DNA from: Xanthobacteraceae bacterium
Lineage (GTDB): Bacteria; Pseudomonadota; Alphaproteobacteria; Rhizobiales; Xanthobacteraceae
Length of the DNA stretch: 64,000 nt
Direction: 5' to 3'
Assembly (NCBI GenBank): GCA_019454205.1
Contig: CP075369.1
Coordinates: 1-64,000, forward strand
Every line of letters begins with the position of its first letter. The first letter of the stretch is position 1. This document shows, one piece after another, positions 24,806 through 33,114 of this stretch. A model generated the notes under the pieces. The model did no database searches and was not told where the DNA came from. It saw nothing but the letters and a program-made list of their open reading frames with translations. Position numbers and translations under genes: made by a program.

Positions 24806-26448
24806 GCGCGCTGATCACCCGCCGCAATCTCTCGATACTAGGCTTCGGCACGCTTGGTTTTCTCGCCGTGCTGTTCGGCGGCCTCGCGATACTGAACCTG
24901 CTCGTGAAGCCGCCGTCGGCGTTTCATGTGCCGTTCGCGACGATTTCCGCCATCGTGCGGGTCGTCTCCGAGTTGCTGCTCGCGCTCGTCGTGATTGTCG
25001 TCACCGCTTCGATGGTCATGTTGATGCGTCAGCAACAATCGGAGCGCGCGACATGGATCGTGGTCGCCTGCATTCTTGCAATCGCGGTGATCGTCCCGAC
25101 GCTGAACCTGCTGGTGCCGCCGACCTCTATCTTTCATGTGCCGACCTATATCGTCGCGCTGCTCGGCAAATATCTCTGCTACGCGCTGCTTGCAGTCTCC
25201 GTCGATCTGATCTGGGGTTACGTCGGCATCCTGTCGCTTGGACACGGCGCGTTTTTCGCGCTCGGCGGCTATGCGATGGGCATGTACCTGATGCGGCAGA
25301 TCGCGGGCCGCGGCGTCTACGCGCATCCGATCCTGCCGGATTTCATGGTGTTCCTGAACTGGAAGGAACTGCCGTTCTTCTGGTACTTCTTCGATCACTT
25401 CGCTTACGCGATGCTGATGGTGCTGCTGGTGCCGGGCTTGCTCGCCTTCGTGTTCGGGTGGTTCGCATTCCGGTCGCGCGTCACCGGCGTTTATCTCTCC
25501 ATCATCACGCAGGCGCTGACGTTTGCGCTGCTGCTCGGATTCTTCCGCAACAATTTCGGTTTCGGGGGCAATAACGGCCTGACCGACTTCAAGGATATTC
25601 TCGGCTTCAACGTGCAGACGCAAGGCACGCGCGCAGTGCTGTTCGCACTGTCCGCGATTGCGCTGGCCATCGGCTATCTGATCTGCCGCGCCATCGTGAA
25701 CTCGAAGCTCGGCAAGGTGCTGGTCGCGGTGCGCGATGCGGAGTCGCGCACGCGCTTCATCGGTTATCGCGTCGAGTATTACAAACTGTTCGCGTTCGTC
25801 GTCTCGGCTTGCCTTGCCGGCGTCGCCGGTGCGCTCTACGTGCCGCAGGTCGGCATCATCAATCCGAGCGAATTTCATCCGGCCAACTCCATCGAAATCA
25901 TCATCTGGGTCGCGGTGGGCGGGCGTGGCACGCTGTTCGGCGCGGCGCTCGGCGCGGTGATTGTGAACTATGCGAAGACGCTGTTCACCGGCGGACTGAT
26001 TGCGCCGTACTGGCTGTTCGGCGTCGCGCTCGTGTTGCTTGCCGCCTATCTCGTTTACCGTAGTCGCGCGCTGGCGGCGGCCGGTATCGGTGCAGGCGTC
26101 GTTGCTGGTTTGCTTGTCCACTTCCTTGGCGGCGAGCATGTGCCGCAAATCCTGCTCGGCCTCGCCGCTGCTGCCGGTGCGGCGTGGATTCTCACGACGC
26201 GCGCCGAAGCGGCAGGCGCGGCGCTGGGACTGCTCGGCGTATTGTTCTTCCGTACGCCGATGCTCGGCATCTCGCTTGCGGAATACTGGCTGTTCGCACT
26301 CGGTGTGCTGTTCGTGTTCACCACGTTGCTGATGCCGAAGGGCGTGATCGGTTCGCTGGCGGACCTGCGCGACAAAATCAGGACTCGCAGATCAGGCAAG
26401 AAAGCAAAAACCCCCGATGGCGTTCCCCAGCCGAGTGCCGCGGAGTAA
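24802..26448 (+). CDS. urtC: Urea ABC transporter permease UrtC, enlarged form
   Basis: 548 residues against about 360-390 for typical UrtC. The conserved LivM-type core runs from about 115 (L-L-G-K-Y-L-C-Y-A-L-L-A-V-S-V-D-L-I-W-G-Y-V-G-I-L-S-L-G-H-G) to about 410. The N-terminal ~100 residues contain a second copy of the segment L-N-L-L-V-x-P-x-S-x-F-H-V-P (31-44 and 101-114, 11 of 14 identical), and the C-terminal motif Y-W-L-F (403-406) recurs at 495-498 after ~90 extra, mostly hydrophobic residues. The protein thus looks extended at both ends by internal duplication, giving extra membrane segments. The GTG start overlapping the urtB stop supports the long form. Confidence 0.9.
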   Translation: MSALITRRNLSILGFGTLGFLAVLFGGLAILNLLVKPPSAFHVPFATISAIVRVVSELLLALVVIVVTASMVMLMRQQQSERATWIVVACILAIAVIVPTLNLLVPPTSIFHVPTYIVALLGKYLCYALLAVSVDLIWGYVGILSLGHGAFFALGGYAMGMYLMRQIAGRGVYAHPILPDFMVFLNWKELPFFWYFFDHFAYAMLMVLLVPGLLAFVFGWFAFRSRVTGVYLSIITQALTFALLLGFFRNNFGFGGNNGLTDFKDILGFNVQTQGTRAVLFALSAIALAIGYLICRAIVNSKLGKVLVAVRDAESRTRFIGYRVEYYKLFAFVVSACLAGVAGALYVPQVGIINPSEFHPANSIEIIIWVAVGGRGTLFGAALGAVIVNYAKTLFTGGLIAPYWLFGVALVLLAAYLVYRSRALAAAGIGAGVVAGLLVHFLGGEHVPQILLGLAAAAGAAWILTTRAEAAGAALGLLGVLFFRTPMLGISLAEYWLFALGVLFVFTTLLMPKGVIGSLADLRDKIRTRRSGKKAKTPDGVPQPSAAE

Positions 26449-26451
26449 CCC

Positions 26452-27204
26452 ATGTCGAAAATCACCTCCGCATTGCTTTATCTCGATGGCGTATCGGTCG
26501 CCTTCGACGGATTCCGCGCGCTGAATGAACTTTCGCTGGTGATCGAGCCGGGCGAAATGCGCGCGATCATCGGCCCGAACGGCGCCGGCAAGACCACGAT
26601 GATGGATGTCATCACCGGCAAGACACGGCCTGACAGTGGCGACGTGCTGTTTGAAAGTGGCAGCATCGACCTGACCCGGCTGGACGAAGCCAACATCGCA
26701 ACCCTCGGCATCGGGCGTAAATTCCAGAAGCCGACCGTATTCGAGCATCACACCGTCTACGACAACATCGTGCTGGCGCTGGCCGGCCCGCGCGATACCG
26801 CGAGCAATCTTTTCTTTCGCGAAAGCACGCGCGAGACCGCGCGCATCGAGGAACTGCTCGGCGTCATTCGGCTAGGCGATCATCGCGAGCGGCTCGCGGG
26901 CGGGCTTTCGCACGGCCAGAAGCAGTGGCTGGAAATCGGCATGCTGCTCGCGCAGGAACCAAAGCTGTTGCTGGTCGATGAACCGGCCGCCGGCATGACC
27001 GACGCGGAAACGCATCAGACCGCGGAGCTGCTGAAAGAGATCAACAAGGAGCGCACCGTGATCGTGGTCGAGCACGACATGGTGTTCGTGCGCGAACTCG
27101 GCGTGCGCGTGACATGTCTCCACGAAGGCTCGGTGCTCGCGGAAGGCACGCTCGATCAGGTCTCCGCGAACGAGCGCGTGATCGAAGTGTATCTGGGCCG
27201 CTGA
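26452..27204 (+). CDS. urtD: Urea ABC transporter ATP-binding protein UrtD
   Basis: 250 residues, LivG type. Walker A G-P-N-G-A-G-K-T-T (41-49), F-Q-K-P-T-V-F-E Q-loop, signature L-S-H-G-Q-K-Q-W-L-E-I-G-M (the UrtD form), Walker B L-L-L-V-D-E-P-A-A-G-M-T-D and V-V-E-H-D-M switch. It follows urtC by three bases and precedes urtE by one, so the operon is tightly packed. Confidence 0.95.
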   Translation: MSKITSALLYLDGVSVAFDGFRALNELSLVIEPGEMRAIIGPNGAGKTTMMDVITGKTRPDSGDVLFESGSIDLTRLDEANIATLGIGRKFQKPTVFEHHTVYDNIVLALAGPRDTASNLFFRESTRETARIEELLGVIRLGDHRERLAGGLSHGQKQWLEIGMLLAQEPKLLLVDEPAAGMTDAETHQTAELLKEINKERTVIVVEHDMVFVRELGVRVTCLHEGSVLAEGTLDQVSANERVIEVYLGR

Positions 27205-27205
27205 C

Positions 27206-27901
27206 ATGCTGGATGTAAACGGCATCGAACTCTATTACGGCGCTGCGCAGGCGCTGCGCGGCGTTTCGCTGAAAGTCGAAGCGGGCAAGGTCGCCTGCGT
27301 GCTGGGCCGCAACGGCGTCGGCAAGACTTCGCTCCTGCGCGCCATCGTCGGCCAGCACCCGGTCTCGACCGGCAAAATTAGTTTCGAGGGGAAGGACATC
27401 ACAACCCTCGGCCCGGCGGATCGCGCACGCATGGGCATCGCCTTCGTGCCGCAGGGGCGCGAGATATTCCCGTTGCTGACCGTCGAAGAAAATCTGGAAA
27501 CCGGCTTTGCGCCGCTGAAGCGCGCCGACCGCTCGATTCCGGAAGACGTCTATTCGCTGTTTCCGGTTCTCAAATCCATGACAAGGCGGCGTGGCGGCGA
27601 TCTTTCCGGCGGCCAGCAGCAGCAGCTTGCGATCGGCCGCGCGCTCACCATGCGCCCGAAACTGATCGTGTTAGACGAACCGACCGAAGGCATCCAGCCT
27701 TCGATCATCAAGGATATCGGCAACGCCATCAAATATTTGCGCGACCGCGGAGACATCGCAATCCTGCTGGTCGAGCAGTATTTCGATTTCGCCGCCGAAC
27801 TTGCCGATACCTTCGCGGTGATGGAGCGCGGACAATTCATTCTTTCCGGCGACCGCGCCATGATGCAATCGACCGATGTGCGGCAACGGCTCTCGCTTTA
27901 G
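27206..27901 (+). CDS. urtE: Urea ABC transporter ATP-binding protein UrtE
   Basis: 231 residues, LivF type. Walker A G-R-N-G-V-G-K-T-S (34-42), P-Q-G-R-E-I-F-P Q-loop as in UrtE, signature L-S-G-G-Q-Q-Q-Q-L-A-I-G-R-A-L, and Walker B L-I-V-L-D-E-P-T-E-G-I-Q-P-S. Last urt gene. The next gene, nasT, begins 64 bases on in the same direction without a clear terminator. Confidence 0.95.
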   Translation: MLDVNGIELYYGAAQALRGVSLKVEAGKVACVLGRNGVGKTSLLRAIVGQHPVSTGKISFEGKDITTLGPADRARMGIAFVPQGREIFPLLTVEENLETGFAPLKRADRSIPEDVYSLFPVLKSMTRRRGGDLSGGQQQQLAIGRALTMRPKLIVLDEPTEGIQPSIIKDIGNAIKYLRDRGDIAILLVEQYFDFAAELADTFAVMERGQFILSGDRAMMQSTDVRQRLSL

Positions 27902-27965
27902 GCTTTCGTCATGCGAGCTTTTGCGGGGTTGACGGAGCGCAGGCCTTGTTCCCTGCTGGCGTAAC

Positions 27966-28556
27966 ATGCAGTTGGATGCCAGCCTCAAGATCGTGATTGT
28001 AGACGACAGTCCCGTACGCGCGGCGATTCTCGAAGAGGGTTTGCGCGAGGCCGGGCATAACAATGTCATTCATATCGTCGATACCGCAAATCTGCTTGCG
28101 CGCATTTACGCAATCGACCCCGACGTCATCCTGATTGATCTCGAAAATCCCAGCCGCGACGTGTTGGAGCAGATGTTCCAGATGAGCCGTGCGGTAAAGC
28201 GTCCCGTCGCGATGTTCGTCGATCAGAGCGATAGCGCATCCATCGCCGCCGCCGTCGATGCCGGGGTGTCGAGTTACATCGTGGATGGCCTGAAGAAAGA
28301 CCGCATCAAGCACATCCTCGATATTTCGATTTCCCGCTTCAACGCCTTCTCGCGCATCTCGACCGAACTGGAGCAGACCAAGTCCGCGCTGGAGGAGCGC
28401 AAGGTCATCGACCGCGCCAAGGGCATCCTGATGAAGCGCAAGGGCCTGTCCGAAGACGAAGCCTATGCCTTGCTCCGCGCAACCGCCCAGAACGAAAAGA
28501 AGAAAATCGCGGACATCGCCCAGTCCATCATTACTGCAGCGGAGCTGTTCAAATGA
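27966..28556 (+). CDS. nasT: ANTAR-domain antitermination regulator NasT
   Basis: 196 residues. Receiver-like domain (about 7-125: I-V-I-V-D-D-S-P-V-R, V-I-L-I-D-L-E-N-P-S), a short coiled linker (L-E-Q-T-K-S-A-L-E-E-R), then a C-terminal ANTAR RNA-binding domain (V-I-D-R-A-K-G-I-L-M-K-R-K-G-L-S-E-D-E-A-Y-x-L-L-R). In known systems NasT binds paired hairpins in nas leaders and prevents termination; NasS holds it inactive without nitrate. The coupled nasS gene (ATGA overlap) and the hairpin/terminator leader at 29897-29987 fit this exactly. The region between urtE and nasT (27902-27965) has no promoter I can assert. Confidence 0.95.
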   Translation: MQLDASLKIVIVDDSPVRAAILEEGLREAGHNNVIHIVDTANLLARIYAIDPDVILIDLENPSRDVLEQMFQMSRAVKRPVAMFVDQSDSASIAAAVDAGVSSYIVDGLKKDRIKHILDISISRFNAFSRISTELEQTKSALEERKVIDRAKGILMKRKGLSEDEAYALLRATAQNEKKKIADIAQSIITAAELFK

Positions 28557-29725
28557 GCCTTTCTCGCAAGCTCCGTATCGGTTTCATTCCGCTGGCCGAC
28601 GCCGCCGCGCTGATCGTCGCCATCGACAAGGGCTTCGCGAAGGAGGAGGGCCTCGACGTCGAGCTGATCCGCGAGGTTTCGTGGTCGAACGTGCGCGACA
28701 AGCTCAACATCGGCCTGTTCGACGCCGCGCACCTGCTCGCGCCTGTTGCGATTGCGACCAGCCTCGGCCTCGGTCATGTCCGGGTGCCGTTGATTGCGCC
28801 GTTCAACCTTGGCCTGAACGGTAACGCGATTACGGTCACCACCGCGCTCTACAAGGCGTTGCAGGAGAAGGCGGAAGGCGATGTCACGGACCCCAAAGTA
28901 TCCGCGAAGGCGCTCGCCGCCATCGTCGCCGAGCGCAAGGCGAAAGGCGCGCCGCCCCTCAATTTCGGCATGACCTTCCCGTTCTCGACTCATAATTACC
29001 AGCTTCGCTTCTGGATGGCGTCCGCGGGTGTCGATCCCGACGAAGACGTGCAGATGGTGGTGCTGCCGCCGCCGTTCATGGTGGAAAGCATCCAGAACGG
29101 CCACGTCGATGCATTCTGTGTCGGTGCGCCCTGGAACTCGGTCGCGGTCGATCTCGGCATCGCGCATATCCTGCATTTCGTCTCCGAGATTTTGCAGCGC
29201 GCCGCCGAGAAGGTGCTGGCGCTGCGCGCGAAGTGGGCGATCGACAATCCGGAAGCGGTTCATGCGCTGGTTCGTGCGCACGGCAAGGCGGCGGCTTTCA
29301 TTGAGGAGGAGGCGAACCGCGACGAGGTCTGCCGGATTCTTTCCGCGCCGGACCGCTTGAACGTCGCGCCGGAAATCTCGCGGCGTACGCTCGACGGCCG
29401 CCTGAAAGTTTCTCCGCAGGGCGAATATCGCAGCAGCGACCGGTATCTGCTGGTCGGCCGCCGCGGCGCGGCGCGGCCAGATCGCATACAGGCGGCGTGG
29501 CTCTACGCGCAAATGGTACGCTGGGGTCAGGCGCCGATGTCGCGCGATCTTCTGATCGAAGCGCGTAACGTATTCCGGCCCGATCTCTACGATGAGGTCC
29601 TCGGTCCCGGCGACGTGCCGCCGGCAAGCGAACCGAAGGATGGCGTCGGCGCGTTCGACGGCCCGGAATTCAATCCCGCCGACATCGAAGGTCACCTCGC
29701 GCCATGGAAAATCCGGCGCTCTTGA
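28553..29725 (+). CDS. nasS: Nitrate/nitrite sensor NasS (NrtA-like, cytoplasmic)
   Basis: 390 residues with the NrtA/CmpA binding fold (L-R-I-G-F-I-P-L-A-D-A-A-A-L-I-V-A, W-S-N-V-R-D-K-L-N-I-G, F-P-F-S-T-H-N-Y-Q-L-R-F-W-M-A, G-H-V-D-A-F-C-V-G-A-P-W-N) but no signal peptide or lipobox: the fold begins at residue 6. It is therefore a cytoplasmic sensor, not a transport component. It overlaps nasT by four bases, consistent with a stoichiometric NasS-NasT complex that releases NasT when nitrate binds. Confidence 0.93.
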   Translation: MSLSRKLRIGFIPLADAAALIVAIDKGFAKEEGLDVELIREVSWSNVRDKLNIGLFDAAHLLAPVAIATSLGLGHVRVPLIAPFNLGLNGNAITVTTALYKALQEKAEGDVTDPKVSAKALAAIVAERKAKGAPPLNFGMTFPFSTHNYQLRFWMASAGVDPDEDVQMVVLPPPFMVESIQNGHVDAFCVGAPWNSVAVDLGIAHILHFVSEILQRAAEKVLALRAKWAIDNPEAVHALVRAHGKAAAFIEEEANRDEVCRILSAPDRLNVAPEISRRTLDGRLKVSPQGEYRSSDRYLLVGRRGAARPDRIQAAWLYAQMVRWGQAPMSRDLLIEARNVFRPDLYDEVLGPGDVPPASEPKDGVGAFDGPEFNPADIEGHLAPWKIRRS

Positions 29726-29736
29726 CATCGCTGCGT

Positions 29737-29753
29737 TGCACAAGATTCGCGCA
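29737..29753 (+). promoter_or_regulatory. Putative NtrC binding site upstream of nrtA
   Basis: TGCAC-AAGATTC-GCGCA, one mismatch to the 17-base NtrC consensus TGCAC-N7-GTGCA. It lies about 110 bases upstream of the sigma-54-like element, a usual enhancer distance. Confidence 0.5.
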
Positions 29754-29862
29754 GATGACTCGCGATCAAGCAACAAAACCGCGCGAACACTGACTCTCCG
29801 CCGCTGCGCGTTTGAGCAATAACGCATTGGTATTGACGGATAAATCGTCTTGCCGGACCGGC

Positions 29863-29878
29863 TGGCACGCCGCTTGAA
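29863..29878 (+). promoter_or_regulatory. Sigma-54-like promoter for the nitrate assimilation operon
   Basis: TGGCACGCCGCTTGAA. The -24 element is a perfect TGGCACG; the -12 element reads TTGA where TTGC is expected, so the invariant C is changed. The predicted start near 29889 falls just ahead of the first leader hairpin, which supports the assignment in spite of the mismatch. Confidence 0.58.
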
Positions 29879-29896
29879 TTAGACAAGTTCGAATAC

Positions 29897-29939
29897 TGCC
29901 GCCGACGAAGACGGCAATCCGAAAACAGCGACGCCGCTG
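29897..29939 (+). ncRNA. Paired-hairpin leader, candidate NasT (ANTAR) target
   Basis: Hairpin 1 (29897-29916) has a seven-pair stem with one mismatch and the hexaloop GACGAA. Hairpin 2 (29926-29939) is CAGCG/CGCTG; if its closing pair opens, the hexaloop is GACGCC. Two short stems with hexaloops sharing GACG, nine bases apart, followed by an overlapping terminator, is the layout of ANTAR targets. The known consensus has A at loop position 1 and G at 4; here A is at 2 and G at 4, so the match is imperfect. Confidence 0.6.
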
Positions 29940-29987
29940 AACGCCTTGCGCAAACGCGCGGGGACCGTTCGCGGCGATTTTTGTTTT
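29932..29987 (+). terminator. Leader terminator (attenuator) before nrtA
   Basis: Bases 29932-29943 (CGCCGCTGAACG) pair with 29966-29976 (CGTTCGCGGCG) over eleven pairs with one bulged T. A small GCG-CAAA-CGC hairpin sits in the loop, and the stem is followed by ATTTTTGTTTT. The 5' arm overlaps hairpin 2 of the leader, so the two structures exclude each other, as expected of an antitermination switch. Confidence 0.75.
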
Positions 29988-30017
29988 CGGTCCGACAAAC
30001 CAGAGGGGACTTGAGTG

Positions 30018-31340
30018 ATGAAGAAAAACGGAAAGACCATCGCAAAGCGTGGCACCAGCCGCCGCGAATTCCTGAAGACCACTGCGGGTTCGGCCGCGCT
30101 GCTGGCTGCGGCTAGGTTGGCGTTTCCCGGCGGTGCATTTGCGCAGGCCGCGGGACCGGAAGTGAAAGGGGCGAAGCTCGGCTTCATCGCGCTCACCGAT
30201 GCCGCGCCGCTTTTCGTCGCGAAGGAGAAGGGCATCTTCGCGAAGTACGGCGTGCCCGATACCGAAGTGCTGAAGCAGGCTTCATGGGGCGCGACGCGCG
30301 ACAACCTCGTGCTGGGCGGCGAGGGCAACGGCATCGACGGCGCGCACATCCTGACGCCGATGCCCTATCTCATTACGGCCGGCAAGGTTACGCAGAACAA
30401 CGTGCCGACGCCGATGTATATCCTCGCGCGCCTCAACCTGAACGGCCAGTGCATTTCCGTCGCGAAGGAATACGAGGACATCAAGGTCGACGTTCACACC
30501 AAGAACTTCAAGGTTGCGCTCGAAAAGAAAAAGGCATCCGGCAAATCGATCAAGGCCGCGATGACATTCCCCGGCGGCACGCACGATCTCTGGATCCGTT
30601 ACTGGCTGGCGGCAGGCGGCATCGATCCCGACAAGGACATCGAAACCATCGTCGTTCCGCCCGCGCAAATGGTGGCCAACATGAAGGTCGGCACCATGGA
30701 CTGCTTCTGCGTATGCGAGCCGTGGAATCACCAGCTCATCAACCAGCAGATCGGCTACACCGCGATCACGACCGGCGAACTTTGGGACAAGCACCCGGAG
30801 AAATCCTTCGGCATGCGCGCGTCGTTCGTCGACAAGTACCCGAACGCCACCAAGGCGCTGCTGATGGCCGTGATGGAGGCGCAGCAGTGGTGCGAGAAGA
30901 TGGAGAACCGCGAGGAAGCGGCCATCATTTCCGCGAAGCGCGCCTGGATCAACGTTCCGCCCGCCGACATCATCGACCGCTTCAAGGGCAAGTTCGATTA
31001 CGGCCTGCCGGGGAAGCTCGTCGAGAAGTCGCCGCACATCATGCGCTACTGGGACGACTTCGCGTCGTACCCGTTCCAGAGCCACGACCTGTGGTTCATC
31101 ACGGAAGACATCCGCTGGGGCAAGTTCGAGCCGGGCTATGACGCGAAGGGATTGATCGCGAAGGTCAACCGCGAGGATCTGTGGAAGGAAGCGGCGAAGG
31201 CGCTGAACGTGCCGGCTGCGCAAATCCCGGCTTCGACCTCGCGCGGCAAGGAAACCTTCTTCGACGGCAAGGTCTTCGATCCGGAAGATCCGAAGGCTTA
31301 CCTGAAGAGTCTGGCAATCAAGCGCGTGGACATCGGTTAA
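30018..31340 (+). CDS. nrtA: Nitrate ABC transporter, periplasmic binding protein (NrtA/CmpA family)
   Basis: 440 residues. Twin-arginine signal S-R-R-E-F-L-K at 14-20 with a hydrophobic stretch and A-F-A-Q cleavage near 42, so it is exported folded. The mature fold follows NrtA: L-G-F-I-A-L-T-D-A-A-P-L-F-V-A-K-E-K-G, F-P-G-G-T-H-D-L-W-I-R-Y-W-L-A-A-G-G, D-C-F-C-V-C-E-P-W-N. The ATG at 30018 has AGGGGA at good distance; a GTG one codon earlier is also in frame. First gene of the assimilation operon, behind the antitermination leader. Confidence 0.93.
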   Translation: MKKNGKTIAKRGTSRREFLKTTAGSAALLAAARLAFPGGAFAQAAGPEVKGAKLGFIALTDAAPLFVAKEKGIFAKYGVPDTEVLKQASWGATRDNLVLGGEGNGIDGAHILTPMPYLITAGKVTQNNVPTPMYILARLNLNGQCISVAKEYEDIKVDVHTKNFKVALEKKKASGKSIKAAMTFPGGTHDLWIRYWLAAGGIDPDKDIETIVVPPAQMVANMKVGTMDCFCVCEPWNHQLINQQIGYTAITTGELWDKHPEKSFGMRASFVDKYPNATKALLMAVMEAQQWCEKMENREEAAIISAKRAWINVPPADIIDRFKGKFDYGLPGKLVEKSPHIMRYWDDFASYPFQSHDLWFITEDIRWGKFEPGYDAKGLIAKVNREDLWKEAAKALNVPAAQIPASTSRGKETFFDGKVFDPEDPKAYLKSLAIKRVDIG

Positions 31341-31347
31341 CGGCAGT

Positions 31348-31370
31348 CCGGGCTGCCGCGCGCGGCCCGG
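31348..31370 (+). other. GC-rich hairpin between nrtA and nrtB
   Basis: CCGGGC ... GCCCGG around an 11-base loop of alternating G and C, starting seven bases after the nrtA stop and followed by TTTCTCTTT. It could act as a partial terminator or as a stabiliser of the nrtA message. Confidence 0.6.
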
Positions 31371-31394
31371 TTTCTCTTTCATTGGAGCAAAAAA

Positions 31395-32288
31395 ATGAAC
31401 ATGCCGGTTCGCAAGAATGAAACCGTGACGGCCATCGCCACACCGCAGGCGAAAGTGCTGACGATGCCCCTCAAGCCGACTCCGGCACTCGTGCGTGCCG
31501 CCGGGTATGCGCAGAGGATCGCAGCAAACGTAATCCCGCCGGTAATCGTTATCGGTGTTGCACTCGTGCTGTGGGAAATTCTTTGCAATAAACCCGGCGC
31601 TTCGCTGCCGCCTCCGTCGCGCGTGCTGTCCGACACCTGGGAACTGATCGTCGATCCGTTCTACGACCGCGGCGGCATTGATAAAGGCTTGTTCTGGCAC
31701 ATGTCGGCGAGCCTGCAACGCGTGGCCTTGGGCTATTCGCTTGCCGCTGCTGCGGGCATCGCGCTTGGTACGCTGGTCGGCCAGTCGACCTGGGCGATGC
31801 GCGGACTCGATCCGATCTTTCAGGTGTTGCGCACCGTGCCTCCGCTCGCGTGGTTGCCGCTCTCGCTCGCGGCGTTCCGGCAGGGACAGCCAGCCGCGAT
31901 CTTCGTGATTTTCATCACGGCGATCTGGCCGGTCATCATCAACACTGCGGTCGGCATCCGCAACATCCCGCTGGATTATCGCAATGTCGCGCAGGTGCTG
32001 CGGCTCAATCAGTGGGAATTCTTCTTCAAGATCATGGTTCCCGCCGCGGCCCCCTACATCTTCACGGGTCTTCGCATCGGCATCGGTCTGTCTTGGCTCG
32101 CGATCGTGGCGGCGGAAATGCTGATCGGCGGCGTCGGTATCGGCTTCTTCATCTGGGATGCGTGGAACTCGTCGCGCATCAGCGAAATCATTCTGGCGCT
32201 GCTTTACGTCGGCATCGTCGGATTCGTGCTCGACCGTATCGTGGCCGGCGTCGCCATCCTCGTCACGCGCGGCACGGCAAAAGCATAG
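31395..32288 (+). CDS. nrtB: Nitrate ABC transporter permease (NrtB family)
   Basis: 297 residues, about six membrane segments. P-P-S-R-V-L-S-D-T-W-E-L near 75 and the EAA loop with N-V-A-Q-V-L-R-L-N-Q-W-E-F-F-F-K-I-M-V-P-A-A-A-P-Y-I-F-T-G-L are typical of the nitrate/bicarbonate permease branch. A long N-terminal cytoplasmic segment (~40 residues) precedes the first membrane helix. GGAG lies ahead of the ATG; the ATPase gene follows after nine bases. Confidence 0.93.
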   Translation: MNMPVRKNETVTAIATPQAKVLTMPLKPTPALVRAAGYAQRIAANVIPPVIVIGVALVLWEILCNKPGASLPPPSRVLSDTWELIVDPFYDRGGIDKGLFWHMSASLQRVALGYSLAAAAGIALGTLVGQSTWAMRGLDPIFQVLRTVPPLAWLPLSLAAFRQGQPAAIFVIFITAIWPVIINTAVGIRNIPLDYRNVAQVLRLNQWEFFFKIMVPAAAPYIFTGLRIGIGLSWLAIVAAEMLIGGVGIGFFIWDAWNSSRISEIILALLYVGIVGFVLDRIVAGVAILVTRGTAKA

Positions 32289-32297
32289 GAGCGGGCG

Positions 32298-33086
32298 ATG
32301 TATCTCAGGATCGATCACGTCGATAAAACTTTCCAGCGCGGATCGCAGACGACCGATGTGTTGCGCGGCATCACCCTCGACATCGAGAAGGGGGAGTACG
32401 TCTCGATCATCGGCCATTCCGGCTGCGGCAAGTCCACGCTGCTCAACATCGTCGCCGGGCTTACCAATGCGACGCAGGGCGGCGTCATCCTCGAAGGGCG
32501 GCAGGTCGACGAGCCGGGGCCGGATCGCGCCGTCGTCTTCCAGAACCACTCGCTGCTGCCGTGGTTGACCGTTTACGACAACGTGCGGCTCGCGGTGGAC
32601 AAGGTGTTCTCGAAGACAAAGTCGCGTGCCGAACGCGATGCATGGACGCTGCACAATCTCGATCTGGTGCAGATGGTGCACGCGAAAGACAAACGCCCCG
32701 CTGAAATCTCCGGCGGCATGAAACAGCGCGTCGGCATCGCACGCGCGCTGGCGATGGAGCCGAAGGTCCTTCTGCTCGACGAACCGTTCGGCGCGCTCGA
32801 TGCGCTGACCCGCGCGCATTTGCAGGACTCGGTGATGGCGCTCCACCAGAAGCTCGGCAACACCGTCATGATGATCACGCACGATGTCGATGAGGCCGTG
32901 CTGCTCTCGGACCGCATCGTGATGATGACCAACGGTCCCGCCGCGAAGATCGGCGAGGTGCTCGAAGTGCCGTTGGCGCGCCCGCGCAAGCGTCTCGAGC
33001 TGGTTTCCGATCCCGCCTACATCAAGTGCCGCGCCGCGGTGCTCAAGTTCCTCTACGAGCGCCACCGCTACGTCGAGGCAGCATGA
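32298..33086 (+). CDS. nrtD: Nitrate ABC transporter ATP-binding protein (NrtD type)
   Basis: 262 residues, ATPase only, lacking the binding-protein-like C-terminal extension of cyanobacterial NrtC. Walker A G-H-S-G-C-G-K-S-T, F-Q-N-H-S-L-L-P-W Q-loop, signature I-S-G-G-M-K-Q-R-V-G-I-A-R-A, Walker B L-L-L-D-E-P-F-G-A-L-D-A-L and switch I-T-H-D-V-D-E-A. With a single ATPase gene, a homodimer is expected to drive the transporter. Confidence 0.93.
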   Translation: MYLRIDHVDKTFQRGSQTTDVLRGITLDIEKGEYVSIIGHSGCGKSTLLNIVAGLTNATQGGVILEGRQVDEPGPDRAVVFQNHSLLPWLTVYDNVRLAVDKVFSKTKSRAERDAWTLHNLDLVQMVHAKDKRPAEISGGMKQRVGIARALAMEPKVLLLDEPFGALDALTRAHLQDSVMALHQKLGNTVMMITHDVDEAVLLSDRIVMMTNGPAAKIGEVLEVPLARPRKRLELVSDPAYIKCRAAVLKFLYERHRYVEAA

Positions 33087-33114
33087 GGTTCTAGTTCGCA
33101 CACAGGAGGCAAGC

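Noticed and set aside
28553..29725. Second nitrate transporter binding protein
   Set aside because: No signal peptide or lipobox and overlap with nasT identify it as the cytoplasmic sensor NasS.
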